Positions 1 through 8,242 of a stretch of DNA of 64,000 bases are shown here, one piece after another. The first letter of the stretch is position 1. Each line of letters begins with the position of its first letter. The position numbers were made by a program, and so were the translations under genes. The notes beneath the pieces were generated by a model. The model ran no database searches. It saw only the letters and a list, made by a program, of their open reading frames with translations, and was not told the DNA's origin. This stretch comes from Chthonomonas sp. (lineage in GTDB: Bacteria > Armatimonadota > Fimbriimonadia > Fimbriimonadales > Fimbriimonadaceae), in assembly GCA_016788425.1 (NCBI GenBank), contig JAEURQ010000002.1, forward strand, positions 1-64,000. Direction: 5' to 3'.

Positions 1-1085
1 ATGCCGCTAAAGAAAAAGATGCCGAGCATCAGCCACAGGAAGCCGCTCCAACTGGCCATTGAGCCTGGATTCGCAAATGGCAGGATTGCAATACTGCACG
101 CCAGCATTCCGATCCCGCTGACCATCGTCACCTTTGCCCCGCCAACTTTGTCTGCGACTGGCCCTGCGGCAGCGCGGACTCCTGCCCCAACCAGCGGCCC
201 CAGAAATGCAAAAGCCAGTGGATCCGGTGCGCCATCGAATCCGCCGTAAAGTTGCTTGATCATTAACGGAAAAGCAGCTGCTAGGCCACTAAACGACCCG
301 AAGGTCATGATGTAGAGCGAGGTCATGACCCACGTGTGCTTTTCCTTGAAGATATCGAGTTGCTCCCTAAAGCTGGCCTGAACCGGCACGTCCCGAAGCC
401 CAAACCAAGCGACCACAGCACCTAAGAGCACAAGAGGCACCCAAATCAGTGCCCCGTTCTGAAGATAGATGTTGCTGGTCGCCCCGGTCTTTGAGTTGGT
501 TAAAGTTTGCGAACTACCAACCAGGACGATCCCGATGATGGCGGGAATAAGAAATTGGGCAACACTCACGCCAAAGTTTCCGATTCCCGCTTGAATCCCG
601 AGCGCCGTCCCCAGCTTGGATTTTGGGAAGAACAACGATGTGCTCGGCATGAATGAACTGAAGTTGCCCCCACCCAAACCCGCGAGAAACGCCAGAACCA
701 AAAAGGTTGACAGCGGAGTCTGAGGGTTCATGACCGCGAACCCCCAGCCCACGCAGGGGATCGCCAAGAGAAGCGTCGATACACTCACGGTCTTGCGCGT
801 TCCAAAAATGGGGACGAGAAAAGTGTGAATGATCCGCAAGGTCCCAGCCGCGAGGCCGGGCATGGCCGTCAGCCAGAACAGTTCCTGGGGCGTGAACTTG
901 AAACCGATGCCAGAGAGTTTTACGACCAGAGCGCTCACCATGAACCAGGTGGAGAAGCTCAGGAGCAGGCAGAACGTGGTAATCCATAATGTCCGCCATG
1001 CCACCGGCTTCGCGGTGGACTCCCAAAAGGTTGGGTCGTTAGGTTGCCATTCTTGAACTTTCTGAGCGTCGGTTGCTGTATTCAT
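1..1085 (-). CDS. narK: NarK-type nitrate/nitrite MFS carrier (3' end cut by window)
   Basis: Major facilitator of the nitrate/nitrite porter family; it moves nitrate in and/or nitrite out across the inner membrane. About 361 residues are visible, starting MNTATDAQ at the ATG complementary to 1083-1085, and the C-terminus lies beyond base 1. A glycine-rich nitrate-signature segment (AGLGGGNFSSFMPS) is followed by a second glycine-rich helix (GIQAGIGNFGVSVAQF), as in NarK and NasA carriers. A palindromic operator (1136-1153) lies upstream, centred 59.5 bases before the ATG. A GAAAAT -10 element at 1115-1110 would place the transcript start at 1103, giving an 18-base leader and the usual -41.5 operator position. 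This is one of two narK genes in the island; direction of transport cannot be told from sequence. Confidence 0.93.
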   Translation of the reverse strand, partial: MNTATDAQKVQEWQPNDPTFWESTAKPVAWRTLWITTFCLLLSFSTWFMVSALVVKLSGIGFKFTPQELFWLTAMPGLAAGTLRIIHTFLVPIFGTRKTVSVSTLLLAIPCVGWGFAVMNPQTPLSTFLVLAFLAGLGGGNFSSFMPSTSLFFPKSKLGTALGIQAGIGNFGVSVAQFLIPAIIGIVLVGSSQTLTNSKTGATSNIYLQNGALIWVPLVLLGAVVAWFGLRDVPVQASFREQLDIFKEKHTWVMTSLYIMTFGSFSGLAAAFPLMIKQLYGGFDGAPDPLAFAFLGPLVGAGVRAAAGPVADKVGGAKVTMVSGIGMLACSIAILPFANPGSMASWSGFLWLMLGIFFFSG

Positions 1086-1135
1086 GAGTCGGACTCTTTG
1101 TCTTTCCCTATTTTCGATGATCCGCTCACGGCGCG

Positions 1136-1153
1136 CTATGATGCCTGTCATAG
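1136..1153. promoter_or_regulatory. Crp/Fnr-type operator 1 (narK1 promoter)
   Basis: The sequence is CTATGATGCCTGTCATAG, with a 5-4-5 core ATGAT-GCCT-GTCAT as in Fnr-family sites. It is identical to the site at 8193-8210. It lies in the 122-base gap between the two narK genes, upstream of the leftward narK. The likely ligand is the Crp/Fnr protein encoded at 13539-14240 (inference). Confidence 0.8.
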
Positions 1154-1207
1154 AATCTCAAATGGCTCAGACCTCTTCGTCCGTGGGGCTCTGGGAAGCG
1201 CGCTGCT

Positions 1208-2695
1208 CTACTCCGTCGCCGGAGCCTGTTTCGCCATCTTTAGGATCGTGACGTGCATCCAAACAAGGCAAACAATGCTAATGAGAGCGAGGAGCAGCCA
1301 GCAAGAGGTCCAGAGTCCGGTCAGTTTTAGCAGGTAGCCAAACAGAATCGGGCAAAAGAAGCCGCCCAGTCCGCCGATGACCCCAACGATTCCACCCACA
1401 ACGCCGACGTCATTCGGAAAATAGTCGGGGATGTGACGATACACGGCGGCTTTCCCGATCCCCATCATGATTCCCGCCAAGAAAACGATAGTCGTAAACA
1501 CCCACACGTTGGCCTGGAAGTAAACGTGAGTCACACCACGGGCAAGTAGCTCGCGCTTCTTCACCTTCTGGCCCACTTGTACCACCGGTTCTTGCCAGGA
1601 CTGACTTCGGGGAAGGATGATCGTGCCCTCAGAAAGGCTCGAACCCTTGCTCGATAGGGTTTGGGTCGAGCCACTGGCCGTCTTCAAAGCATACGACTTG
1701 TCATCAATTTGAACCCGATCTTGACTGACCAGAGTCACGGTTCCAGCTCGATCCGCCAGAACTCCTTCCCCGGGAGACATGATGTCCATGCGTGGCGCGA
1801 TGACGAGCGCGAACAAAACCACGCAGCTTGCCAGCACCCAGTACATCGTGGATCGGGCTCCGAACTTATCGCTCATCCACCCTCCAAGCGCACGAACCAG
1901 CCCGCTCGGAAGGCTAAAGATGCTCGCCATCAGCCCCGCCATCGCGAGGCTCATTCCGTAGACGCTGAGATAGTACGGCACGAGCCATTGAGCTAGGGCT
2001 ACGAACGCCCCAAACACAAGAAAGTAGTACGCGCCGAATCGCCACACTCGAACGGACTTGAGAGGGGCAAGCATGGTGCGAAGTGTCTTTTGGCTCGCTC
2101 CTTCCGTGACCCGATTCTTCGTAAAGACCGCAAACAGGATCGTCATTCCAAAAAGGCATGCCGCGTAAATCAGAGGCAAAGTCCGCCACCCTTCCAATTG
2201 ACTACCTTCTTGAGTGAGTCTTTGCAACGCGAGGGGAGCCAGCAGGGTAGTCAACGCCGAGCCTGCGTTTCCAACACCGAATATCCCTAGCGCGGTTCCT
2301 TGCTTTTCCTTGGGAAAAAACACGGATGTGTAGGCGATGCCGACCGCGAAAGCCGCGCCGCTCATCCCAAAAATGAGCCCCGAGATCACGAGATGGGCGA
2401 AAGTAGTTGCGAAGCTAACGGATGCAACTCCGGCGGTTGCAAGGAGCATCACGCCGATGTAGACCGGCTTGCCCCCAAAACGGTCCGTGAGTAGCCCGAC
2501 CGGCAACCGCATGATCGACCCGGTGAGAATGGGTACACCAAGGAGCCAACCGAGCTCCTCTTTGGAGATCGGAATGACCTGCTTATCGACCAAAAAAGCC
2601 CCCAGCACACCGTACATCGTCCAGACGGCGAAGCACACCGTGAAGGCGATGGTGTTGAGGATGAGCATGCGGTTGGCAAAGGCTCGATCTGGCAT
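1208..2695 (-). CDS. narK: NarK-type nitrate/nitrite MFS carrier with extra soluble insert
   Basis: Second nitrate/nitrite porter of the MFS. I place the start at the ATG at 2695 (MPDRAFANRM), not at upstream TTG or ATG codons, because the longer reading would run through the operator at 2729-2745, whose centre is exactly 41.5 bases from this ATG. The protein is about 495 residues and has the family's FGVGNAGSALTTLLAPLAL and GGIVGVIGGLGGFF helices. It is longer than usual because about 85 hydrophilic residues are inserted between TM9 and TM10, on the predicted periplasmic face. The insert contains GVLADRAGTVTLV and QEPVVQVGQKVKKRELLARG, which resembles a barrel-sandwich (lipoyl-like) fold. 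It is divergent from moaA. Confidence 0.92.
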   Translation of the reverse strand: MPDRAFANRMLILNTIAFTVCFAVWTMYGVLGAFLVDKQVIPISKEELGWLLGVPILTGSIMRLPVGLLTDRFGGKPVYIGVMLLATAGVASVSFATTFAHLVISGLIFGMSGAAFAVGIAYTSVFFPKEKQGTALGIFGVGNAGSALTTLLAPLALQRLTQEGSQLEGWRTLPLIYAACLFGMTILFAVFTKNRVTEGASQKTLRTMLAPLKSVRVWRFGAYYFLVFGAFVALAQWLVPYYLSVYGMSLAMAGLMASIFSLPSGLVRALGGWMSDKFGARSTMYWVLASCVVLFALVIAPRMDIMSPGEGVLADRAGTVTLVSQDRVQIDDKSYALKTASGSTQTLSSKGSSLSEGTIILPRSQSWQEPVVQVGQKVKKRELLARGVTHVYFQANVWVFTTIVFLAGIMMGIGKAAVYRHIPDYFPNDVGVVGGIVGVIGGLGGFFCPILFGYLLKLTGLWTSCWLLLALISIVCLVWMHVTILKMAKQAPATE

Positions 2696-2728
2696 GCCTC
2701 TGTTATGGCCCGCACTCTCGGCGAGGTT

Positions 2729-2745
2729 TATGATGGATATCATGG
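2729..2745. promoter_or_regulatory. Crp/Fnr-type operator 2, shared by narK2 and moaA
   Basis: The sequence is TATGATGGATATCATGG, core ATGAT-GGAT-ATCAT at 2730-2743. Its centre (2736.5) is 41.5 bases from both divergent start codons: the narK2 ATG at 2695 and the moaA GTG at 2778. The -10-like hexamers CATAAC (minus strand, 2707-2702) and CACAAT (2766-2771) fall at -12 to -7 of those codons. This fits two leaderless class II promoters facing away from one site. The same sequence recurs inverted at 12255-12271. Confidence 0.82.
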
Positions 2746-2777
2746 TTCCACGCGGCGGCTTACGGCACAATTGAGTC

Positions 2778-3767
2778 GTGACCCATGCGGATGTGCTGGC
2801 GGATCGGTTTGGTCGATTCCACGACTACCTTCGGGTGTCGATCACGGATCGATGCAATTTCCGGTGCGTCTACTGCATGCCCGAAGAAGGCGTAGTCTGG
2901 CAACCGCGCGAAGAAATTTTGAGATTTGAGGAGATTGAGCGTCTTGCTCGGTTCTTCGTGGAGCGTGGCGTGCGGAAGATTCGGCTTACCGGCGGCGAAC
3001 CAACCCTACGCAAGGGCTACCTTCACCTCGTTGAAGCAATTGCCGCCATCCCGGGTTTGAGGCAACTTGCTCTCACAACCAACGGAACCCGCTTGGCCCA
3101 AGACGCAGGGGCGCTCAAGGCGGCTGGGCTGGCAAGCGTCAATGTTAGTTTGGATACACTGCGGCTGGATCGCTTCGTTGAGATCACGCGGCGAAACGAG
3201 TTACCTAGGGTTCTCCAAGGAATTGAGACCGCCCGTGCGGCGGGGCTAGAGACCAAGATCAACGTGGTGGTTCTTCCGGGAGTGAATGAGGATGAGATCA
3301 TCCACTTCGGCGAGTTTGCCAGCGAGCACAATCTGACCGTCCGGTTCATTGAGTTCATGCCTTTTCTCGACAACGGTTGGAACGCAGACCGGGTCGTCTC
3401 TTCCGCAGAGATTCGAACCCGGCTCTCCGAGCGATTTGAGCTTCGACCCCTGGAATCTGGCGCCTCGGATGTTGCCCGGGAGTATGCAATCGATGGCTCC
3501 GAGGGCCGGGTCGCCTTTGTCTCAAGCGTCACCGAGAGCTTCTGTTCAGGCTGCAACCGCCTTCGCTTGACGGCAGACGGTCAGCTCAAATCGTGTCTAT
3601 TCCTACCGCCGAGCGTCTCGTTACGGGACTTGATTCGAGGGGGAGCTCCCGACGAAGAACTGGAGACAGCTGTCCAATGGTGCCTCGATGGCAAGTGGAG
3701 CGCCCATCCACCGATGCGGAACTGGGCTCAACGAGATAACTTAACCATGGTGCAAATAGGCGGATGA
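2778..3767 (+). CDS. moaA: GTP 3',8-cyclase MoaA
   Basis: Radical SAM enzyme that turns GTP into 3',8-cyclo-GTP, the first step of molybdenum cofactor synthesis. The N-terminal SAM cluster ligands are C26, C30 and C33 (CNFRCVYC), followed by the GGEP motif. The C-terminal second cluster is in SFCSGCNRLRL and the downstream SCLF. The chain ends in GG, as is usual for MoaA. Length 329 is normal. The GTG start is supported by the operator centred 41.5 bases upstream and a CACAAT -10 element, so the mRNA is probably leaderless. It is the first gene of a run in which the next four genes overlap the gene before by about 4 bases. Confidence 0.97.
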   Translation: MTHADVLADRFGRFHDYLRVSITDRCNFRCVYCMPEEGVVWQPREEILRFEEIERLARFFVERGVRKIRLTGGEPTLRKGYLHLVEAIAAIPGLRQLALTTNGTRLAQDAGALKAAGLASVNVSLDTLRLDRFVEITRRNELPRVLQGIETARAAGLETKINVVVLPGVNEDEIIHFGEFASEHNLTVRFIEFMPFLDNGWNADRVVSSAEIRTRLSERFELRPLESGASDVAREYAIDGSEGRVAFVSSVTESFCSGCNRLRLTADGQLKSCLFLPPSVSLRDLIRGGAPDEELETAVQWCLDGKWSAHPPMRNWAQRDNLTMVQIGG

Positions 3768-4666
3768 GAGACGTTTCTTTTAAGAACACAACCAAGCGAA
3801 CGGCCCTCGCTCGCGCTGAACTTACGGCGAGCGCCGAGACGATTCGGCGCGTCCAGAATGGCGATACTCCCAAAGGAGACCCGGTTCCCGTTGCTAAGGT
3901 TGCGGCGATTCAGGCGACGAAAAAAACAACCGAGTGGATTCCTTACTGCCATAACATCCCGATTGAGCATGTAAGGGTGGACTTTGAATTCTTGGCAGAC
4001 CGCATCGCGGTCGAGGTCTTTGTTGTTTCCGTCGCCAAGACCGGGGTCGAGATGGAAGCTATGACCGGGGCCGCTGCTGCCGTGCTCACCCTCTACGACA
4101 TGCTCAAAATGATCGACGACGGCATGGAAATCGTCGGCGTTCGCCTCCTTTCCAAAACGGGTGGGAAGAGCGATCTTCCCCAGCGCAGCGACTGGAACGC
4201 ACAAGTTCTGGTGATGTCAGATCGAGCGCATCGCGGCGATTACGACGACCGAAGCGGCCCAACCCTTGAACAGGCACTAAAGGGCCACGGCGCGGGCTCC
4301 GTCTCGGTGAAAGTTCTGCCCGATGAATCGGAATTACTGGGTAATGAGGTTCGCGCTGCCGCTGACAGAGGTGTTTCGTTGCTCGTGATCAGCGGAGGTA
4401 CGGGCGTTGGTCCTAGGGATATCACTTCTGATACCATCGCACCGCTCCTCGAAAAAAGCCTCCCTGGTGTGGTCGCTGCCTTTCAATCCTACAGCCATTC
4501 AAGGCTACCGACCGCGATGTTTGCCAGGCCGATTGCTGGGATCATTGGAGAGACGGTTGTGCTGGCAATTCCGGGCAGCCCGGGAGCGTGCGAGGATGCC
4601 ATGGCCTGCTTGATGCCGAGCCTGTTGCATGTTCATTCCATGCTCGCTGGGGAGGGCCACCCGTGA
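3764..4666 (+). CDS. moaC: MoaC-MogA/MoaB fusion (molybdenum cofactor synthesis)
   Basis: Bifunctional protein. Residues about 1-135 are MoaC, cyclic pyranopterin monophosphate synthase, with the KKTTEWIPYCHNIPI substrate segment and the KTGVEMEAMTG active-site segment. Residues about 145-300 are a MogA/MoaB molybdopterin adenylyltransferase domain with the SGGTGVGPRDIT motif. The fusion puts ring formation and adenylation on one chain. The ATG overlaps the moaA stop by four bases, which indicates translational coupling. MoaC fusions of this kind are known in other bacteria, so this is unusual rather than new. Confidence 0.95.
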   Translation: MRDVSFKNTTKRTALARAELTASAETIRRVQNGDTPKGDPVPVAKVAAIQATKKTTEWIPYCHNIPIEHVRVDFEFLADRIAVEVFVVSVAKTGVEMEAMTGAAAAVLTLYDMLKMIDDGMEIVGVRLLSKTGGKSDLPQRSDWNAQVLVMSDRAHRGDYDDRSGPTLEQALKGHGAGSVSVKVLPDESELLGNEVRAAADRGVSLLVISGGTGVGPRDITSDTIAPLLEKSLPGVVAAFQSYSHSRLPTAMFARPIAGIIGETVVLAIPGSPGACEDAMACLMPSLLHVHSMLAGEGHP

Positions 4667-5823
4667 TCACGGTCGATGAGGCGCTTTCAATCATTCGCGA
4701 TCATCGCCGGACCATACCAACGGAAGGAGTGGAGCTGATTCACGCCCTGGGCCGGGTTTTGGCGAAAGATGTCGTTTCCCCATTTGATCTTCCGCTCTTT
4801 GATAACTCCGCCATGGACGGCTTCGCCGTCGGGAGTCCAGAGGGGCCCTGGGAGATCGTTGACGAGGTTGCGGCGGGGGCGACGGCTCCAATGGGCATCC
4901 AACCGTGTCAGGCCGTGCGGATCTTCACTGGAGCCCCCGTGCCAAGTAGAACATACGGCATCATCGCACAAGAAGACGCTTCGGAACAAGAAGGCTTGGT
5001 CGTGGGAGAAGTTCGAAAGGGCGGACATGTGCGGTTTCAGGCTGAAGAAGCACCGGCGGGGCATCTCGTCGCGCAAAAGGGAGCGATGTTGACACCACCC
5101 CATCTCGCCGCGTTCGCGAGTTGCGGACTTGCCACAGTTGAAGTCCGCGGTCTGCCAAATGTCACCATTCTTAGCACCGGAAATGAAGTCGTGCCTCCTG
5201 GCCAGTCACTCCAATACGGTCAGATCTTCAATTCCAATGCGACCGCTCTCTCGTCAGCCTTGGCCCTCAGAGGCATCCGCGCACAAGTGCGACACGCTCC
5301 AGATTCCCAAGAAGAGCTACGCGCCCAGATCCACGAGTCGATTCAAAGTTCCGAGCTCCTGATCACGACCGGCGGGGTTTCCGTCGGGGCTCATGACCTC
5401 GTTCGAGCGGCCATGGAGGAGGCGGGTTTCCACGTGAGGTTCCACGGCGTCGCCGTGAAACCAGGCAAGCCAATTGCTTTCGGGGTGCGAGAAGATGGAA
5501 AAGCATGGTTTGGCCTCCCTGGCAATCCTCTCTCGACATGGGTGGGTTATCTGGTTTTCGTCAGTACTTGGCTGGAGGATGAGTTGCCCCGTGAACCCAG
5601 GCGAGTCGCGAGAAAGATGGATAGGAAGCCGGGACGCGAAGAGTTTCTGCCGGCGCAGCGATTACCCAGCGGTGAGGTTACGATCCGCAACCTCATTGGC
5701 TCCCACGCGAACTTTGGCCTTTTGGAGAGCGACGGACTTGTGAGGATCAACCCCGATGTGATCACGTTGGTCCAAGGCGAGCACATCGATTTCTTGCCTT
5801 TCCCATGGAATCGAAACCCATGA
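4663..5823 (+). CDS. moeA: Molybdopterin molybdenumtransferase MoeA
   Basis: Inserts molybdenum into adenylated molybdopterin. It has 386 residues from the GTG at 4663 (MITVDEAL), which overlaps the preceding stop; an ATG at 4588 in the same frame is less likely because it lies deep in the MogA domain. Recognisable segments are FDNSAMDGFAV near the N-terminus, STGNEVVPPGQ and ITTGGVSVGAHDLV in the MoaB-like domain, and KPGKPIAFG with GLPGNPLS in the C-terminal half. It sits between the MogA domain and moaD in the tight cofactor operon. Confidence 0.96.
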   Translation: MITVDEALSIIRDHRRTIPTEGVELIHALGRVLAKDVVSPFDLPLFDNSAMDGFAVGSPEGPWEIVDEVAAGATAPMGIQPCQAVRIFTGAPVPSRTYGIIAQEDASEQEGLVVGEVRKGGHVRFQAEEAPAGHLVAQKGAMLTPPHLAAFASCGLATVEVRGLPNVTILSTGNEVVPPGQSLQYGQIFNSNATALSSALALRGIRAQVRHAPDSQEELRAQIHESIQSSELLITTGGVSVGAHDLVRAAMEEAGFHVRFHGVAVKPGKPIAFGVREDGKAWFGLPGNPLSTWVGYLVFVSTWLEDELPREPRRVARKMDRKPGREEFLPAQRLPSGEVTIRNLIGSHANFGLLESDGLVRINPDVITLVQGEHIDFLPFPWNRNP

Positions 5824-6062
5824 AGACCGTGACAATCCGCTATTTTGCCGTCCTGCGAGAGCGCCGTGGACTCGCCGTTGAGCAGAAAACGACCTCATGC
5901 GAGACCGTTGGAGACTTCGTCGAAACGCTCATCGCAGAGCACCGGCTCGGACTTCCGCCCGCACTAATTCGGGTTGCCATCGAAGGTGAATTTGTCGATC
6001 CAGCTGACCCACTGCAAGAAGGAAGTGAACTTGTCCTGATTCCTCCGGTGGCGGGCGGATGA
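5820..6062 (+). CDS. moaD: Molybdopterin synthase sulfur carrier subunit MoaD
   Basis: Ubiquitin-like small subunit of molybdopterin synthase, which carries sulfur as a C-terminal thiocarboxylate. It has 80 residues and ends in the required Gly-Gly (PPVAGG). The start at 5820 (MKTVTIRYFAVLRERRG) forms an ATGA overlap with moeA. A start at 5805 would add five residues with no family support. The partner MoaE and the activating MoeB domain are encoded together by the next gene. Confidence 0.95.
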   Translation: MKTVTIRYFAVLRERRGLAVEQKTTSCETVGDFVETLIAEHRLGLPPALIRVAIEGEFVDPADPLQEGSELVLIPPVAGG

Positions 6063-7465
6063 AGTTCTCCCTAAGCGATGCCCCGATTGCCGCTGAGCAG
6101 ATAACCCATGATGCGGCGGGCGGATTTGTCGTCTTCGAGGGCAAAGTACGCAATCACGCCGAGGGGCGGTCCGTTGTTGGGCTCGAGTATGAGGCATTCC
6201 CCGAAATGGCCCTTTCCCAGGGGGAAGCGCTTGTTCGAGATGCCATCGAGCGTTTTGGGCTCTCGGAAGCCAGGGTGATCCATCGGGTCGGGCAACTTAC
6301 CATCGGCGACACGGCAGTCGTCGTGCAAACGGCCTCCCCCCACCGGCGAGAAGCCTTTGAAGCATGCGAGTGGATCATGGACCAACTCAAGTGGCGGATT
6401 CCCATTTGGAAGCGCGAAACCTACTCTAGCGGAGTCGCCGAGTGGGTTGTCCCCGGTGAAGCCGCGTCTAGCCCGGTTGACGACGAGATGTTCGCCCGGC
6501 AAATGCGACTTCCCGAAGTCGGACCCGAGGGTCAAGCCGCGCTCGCCGGAGCCAGAGTCTTACTTGTCGGGGTTGGGGGCCTGGCGGCTGGGAGCCTGCC
6601 TTCACTGGTGGGATCAGGCATCGGGACGCTGGGCCTGGTAGACGCCGACCTGGTTGAACTCTCGAATCTTCATCGTCAAACCCTATTTGCCGCTTCGGAT
6701 GTGGGCCGTTTGAAAGTCGAGCGAGCTGCCGTATTCGCGCGTCGCCTCCGGCCCGAGCTGACGGTTCAGACATTTCCTGTGCGCCTCGCTGAAGGTAATG
6801 CCGAACAACTCGTCTCCGGCTACGACTGGATCATAGACGGAACCGATTCCCTAAATACAAAGCTTCTGCTCGACCGAGTTTGCCAGCAACTCGGCCGCCC
6901 CTTGGTCACCGCCAGTGTCCACCAATTTGAGGGGCAACTGATGACGATCCGGCCCGGAGGACCGTGCCTTGCCGATCTTTTTCCCGAACCGCCTCCCGAA
7001 CACTGCGTTGGAACATGCGCCCAATCCGGAGTGCTTGGCGTTGTGCCCTCGCTGATGGGGGTTCTCCAAGCGAACGAAGTCATCAAAGGCATCCTTGGAT
7101 TACCGGTCTTGGATGACAAGTTGCTTTTGTTTGATTTCCGCACCTTAGAAGCTACCACGATCCGTCGCAAATCCTCCGGCGAACTCAGTTCCGGGAGCAG
7201 CAATTGGGACGTAGATGCAACCTCCATCAATCTTGAAAGCTTTGAGTTGGTGGATATTCGGGAGCCTAACGAAACTCCCGAGCTCACCCGGCCCCATCAT
7301 AAGGTGCCTATGGCGGAATGCTACGAAGTCGAATGGCAACGTCCTACCTTGTTCGTTTGCGCCTCCGGAAGGCGTAGTTACCGCCTAGTCGCCGACCTCA
7401 GAGCACGGGGTGTTCGCGGCGTCTTCTCGCTTCAGGGAGGAGTCGAGTGCCTTGAACGTGATTGA
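6059..7465 (+). CDS. moaE: MoaE-MoeB-rhodanese triple fusion
   Basis: 468 residues holding three functions. Residues 1-135 are MoaE, the catalytic subunit of molybdopterin synthase. Residues about 140-360 are a MoeB/ThiF-type E1 that adenylates MoaD, with GVGGLAAGSLPSLVGSG for ATP binding and SNLHRQTLF. Residues about 375-468 are a rhodanese domain with a likely persulfide cysteine in FVCASGRRSYR. Together with MoaD this could run a full sulfuration cycle. In the E1 domain the zinc site looks incomplete: the usual CxxC before LFPEPP reads CLAD, and only the later Cys pair (HCVGTC) remains. The ATG overlaps the moaD stop. Confidence 0.94.
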   Translation: MKFSLSDAPIAAEQITHDAAGGFVVFEGKVRNHAEGRSVVGLEYEAFPEMALSQGEALVRDAIERFGLSEARVIHRVGQLTIGDTAVVVQTASPHRREAFEACEWIMDQLKWRIPIWKRETYSSGVAEWVVPGEAASSPVDDEMFARQMRLPEVGPEGQAALAGARVLLVGVGGLAAGSLPSLVGSGIGTLGLVDADLVELSNLHRQTLFAASDVGRLKVERAAVFARRLRPELTVQTFPVRLAEGNAEQLVSGYDWIIDGTDSLNTKLLLDRVCQQLGRPLVTASVHQFEGQLMTIRPGGPCLADLFPEPPPEHCVGTCAQSGVLGVVPSLMGVLQANEVIKGILGLPVLDDKLLLFDFRTLEATTIRRKSSGELSSGSSNWDVDATSINLESFELVDIREPNETPELTRPHHKVPMAECYEVEWQRPTLFVCASGRRSYRLVADLRARGVRGVFSLQGGVECLERD

Positions 7466-8198
7466 GCCGTGGCTTTATTTTGGAGTCTTCGCCGTGGCCC
7501 TTGGCTACAGCATGGTCGGTCACGGCGGAGCCTCGGGATACCTCGCTTTACTTGCATTCACCGCGATTCCGAGCGCGGTTGGGGCCACCACAGCGCTCGT
7601 TCTCAACGTCTTTGTCGCGGGTATCACCCTGGTGGTATTTGGACGAGCGAAGCATTTTGATTGGAATCTCGCGTGGCCGCTGCTGCTGGGGTCTGTACCT
7701 TTCGCGTTTCTAGGCGGACGCCTCAAGTTCGAAAACCAAGTCCAAGACCTCGTTCTTGCCGCGGTGCTTCTTTATGCCGCTGGAGTGCTGATTTTGAGCG
7801 TTCCGGCTAAAGACGGCGAGAGCCAACCACCGGTTCGTCCTATTCTCGTGGGGTCGGGGGCTGGCATTGGCTTCTTGAGCGGGCTCGTAGGGGTCGGAGG
7901 AGGGATTTTTTTGTCTCCGCTGCTGATCCTCAATCGGTGGGCGCAGCCGCACAAAGTGGCAGCCCTCTCGGCGGTGTTCATTTTCGCGAACTCGCTGGCC
8001 GGTCTCTCGGCTCGACCTTTTGATCTCCTGAGAGAAAGCCTGAGCCAATGGCCTCTAATCACAGTAGGCATTCTTGGCGCAGTCGGTGGCAGCTACTTCG
8101 GAGCCCATCGAGTATCAAGTCTTGCCCTTCGGCGTGCGTTAGGATTGGTTTTGCTACTTGCCGTGGCTAAGCTGCTCCAGAAGGGATTGGGGCTATGA
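7452..8198 (+). CDS. TSUP family (TauE/SafE) permease
   Basis: Membrane protein of about 248 residues with eight predicted helices. The two halves carry the family's glycine-rich repeats (GYSMVGHGGASGYLALL and GFLSGLVGVGGGIFLSPLLIL). TSUP proteins move sulfite, sulfoacetate or similar anions; the substrate here is unknown. The TTG start at 7452 has AGGAG at 7438-7442, nine bases upstream, and lies inside the end of the preceding gene; a GTG at 7458 is the alternative. It is the last gene of the cofactor operon, and its stop codon lies inside operator 3. A role in anion or sulfur supply to the cofactor pathway is a guess from position. Confidence 0.85.
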   Translation: MNVIEPWLYFGVFAVALGYSMVGHGGASGYLALLAFTAIPSAVGATTALVLNVFVAGITLVVFGRAKHFDWNLAWPLLLGSVPFAFLGGRLKFENQVQDLVLAAVLLYAAGVLILSVPAKDGESQPPVRPILVGSGAGIGFLSGLVGVGGGIFLSPLLILNRWAQPHKVAALSAVFIFANSLAGLSARPFDLLRESLSQWPLITVGILGAVGGSYFGAHRVSSLALRRALGLVLLLAVAKLLQKGLGL

Positions 8199-8210
8199 TG
8201 CCTGTCATAG
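8193..8210. promoter_or_regulatory. Crp/Fnr-type operator 3 and leaderless promoter of the nitrate reductase gene
   Basis: The sequence is CTATGATGCCTGTCATAG, identical to operator 1, with core 8195-8208. Its centre (8201.5) is exactly 41.5 bases before the ATG at 8243. TAAACT at 8231-8236 occupies -12 to -7 relative to that ATG, where a -10 element would sit if transcription began at the A of the start codon. The site overlaps the stop codon of the upstream permease gene. Confidence 0.83.
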
Positions 8211-8242
8211 CGGCATTCTCCCAGCGAGACTAAACTTCAGAT

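Noticed and set aside
2696-2770. A longer narK2 starting at TTG 2770 or ATG 2743.
   Set aside because: It would place the shared operator inside the coding region and adds residues with no family match; the ATG at 2695 fits the -41.5 rule.
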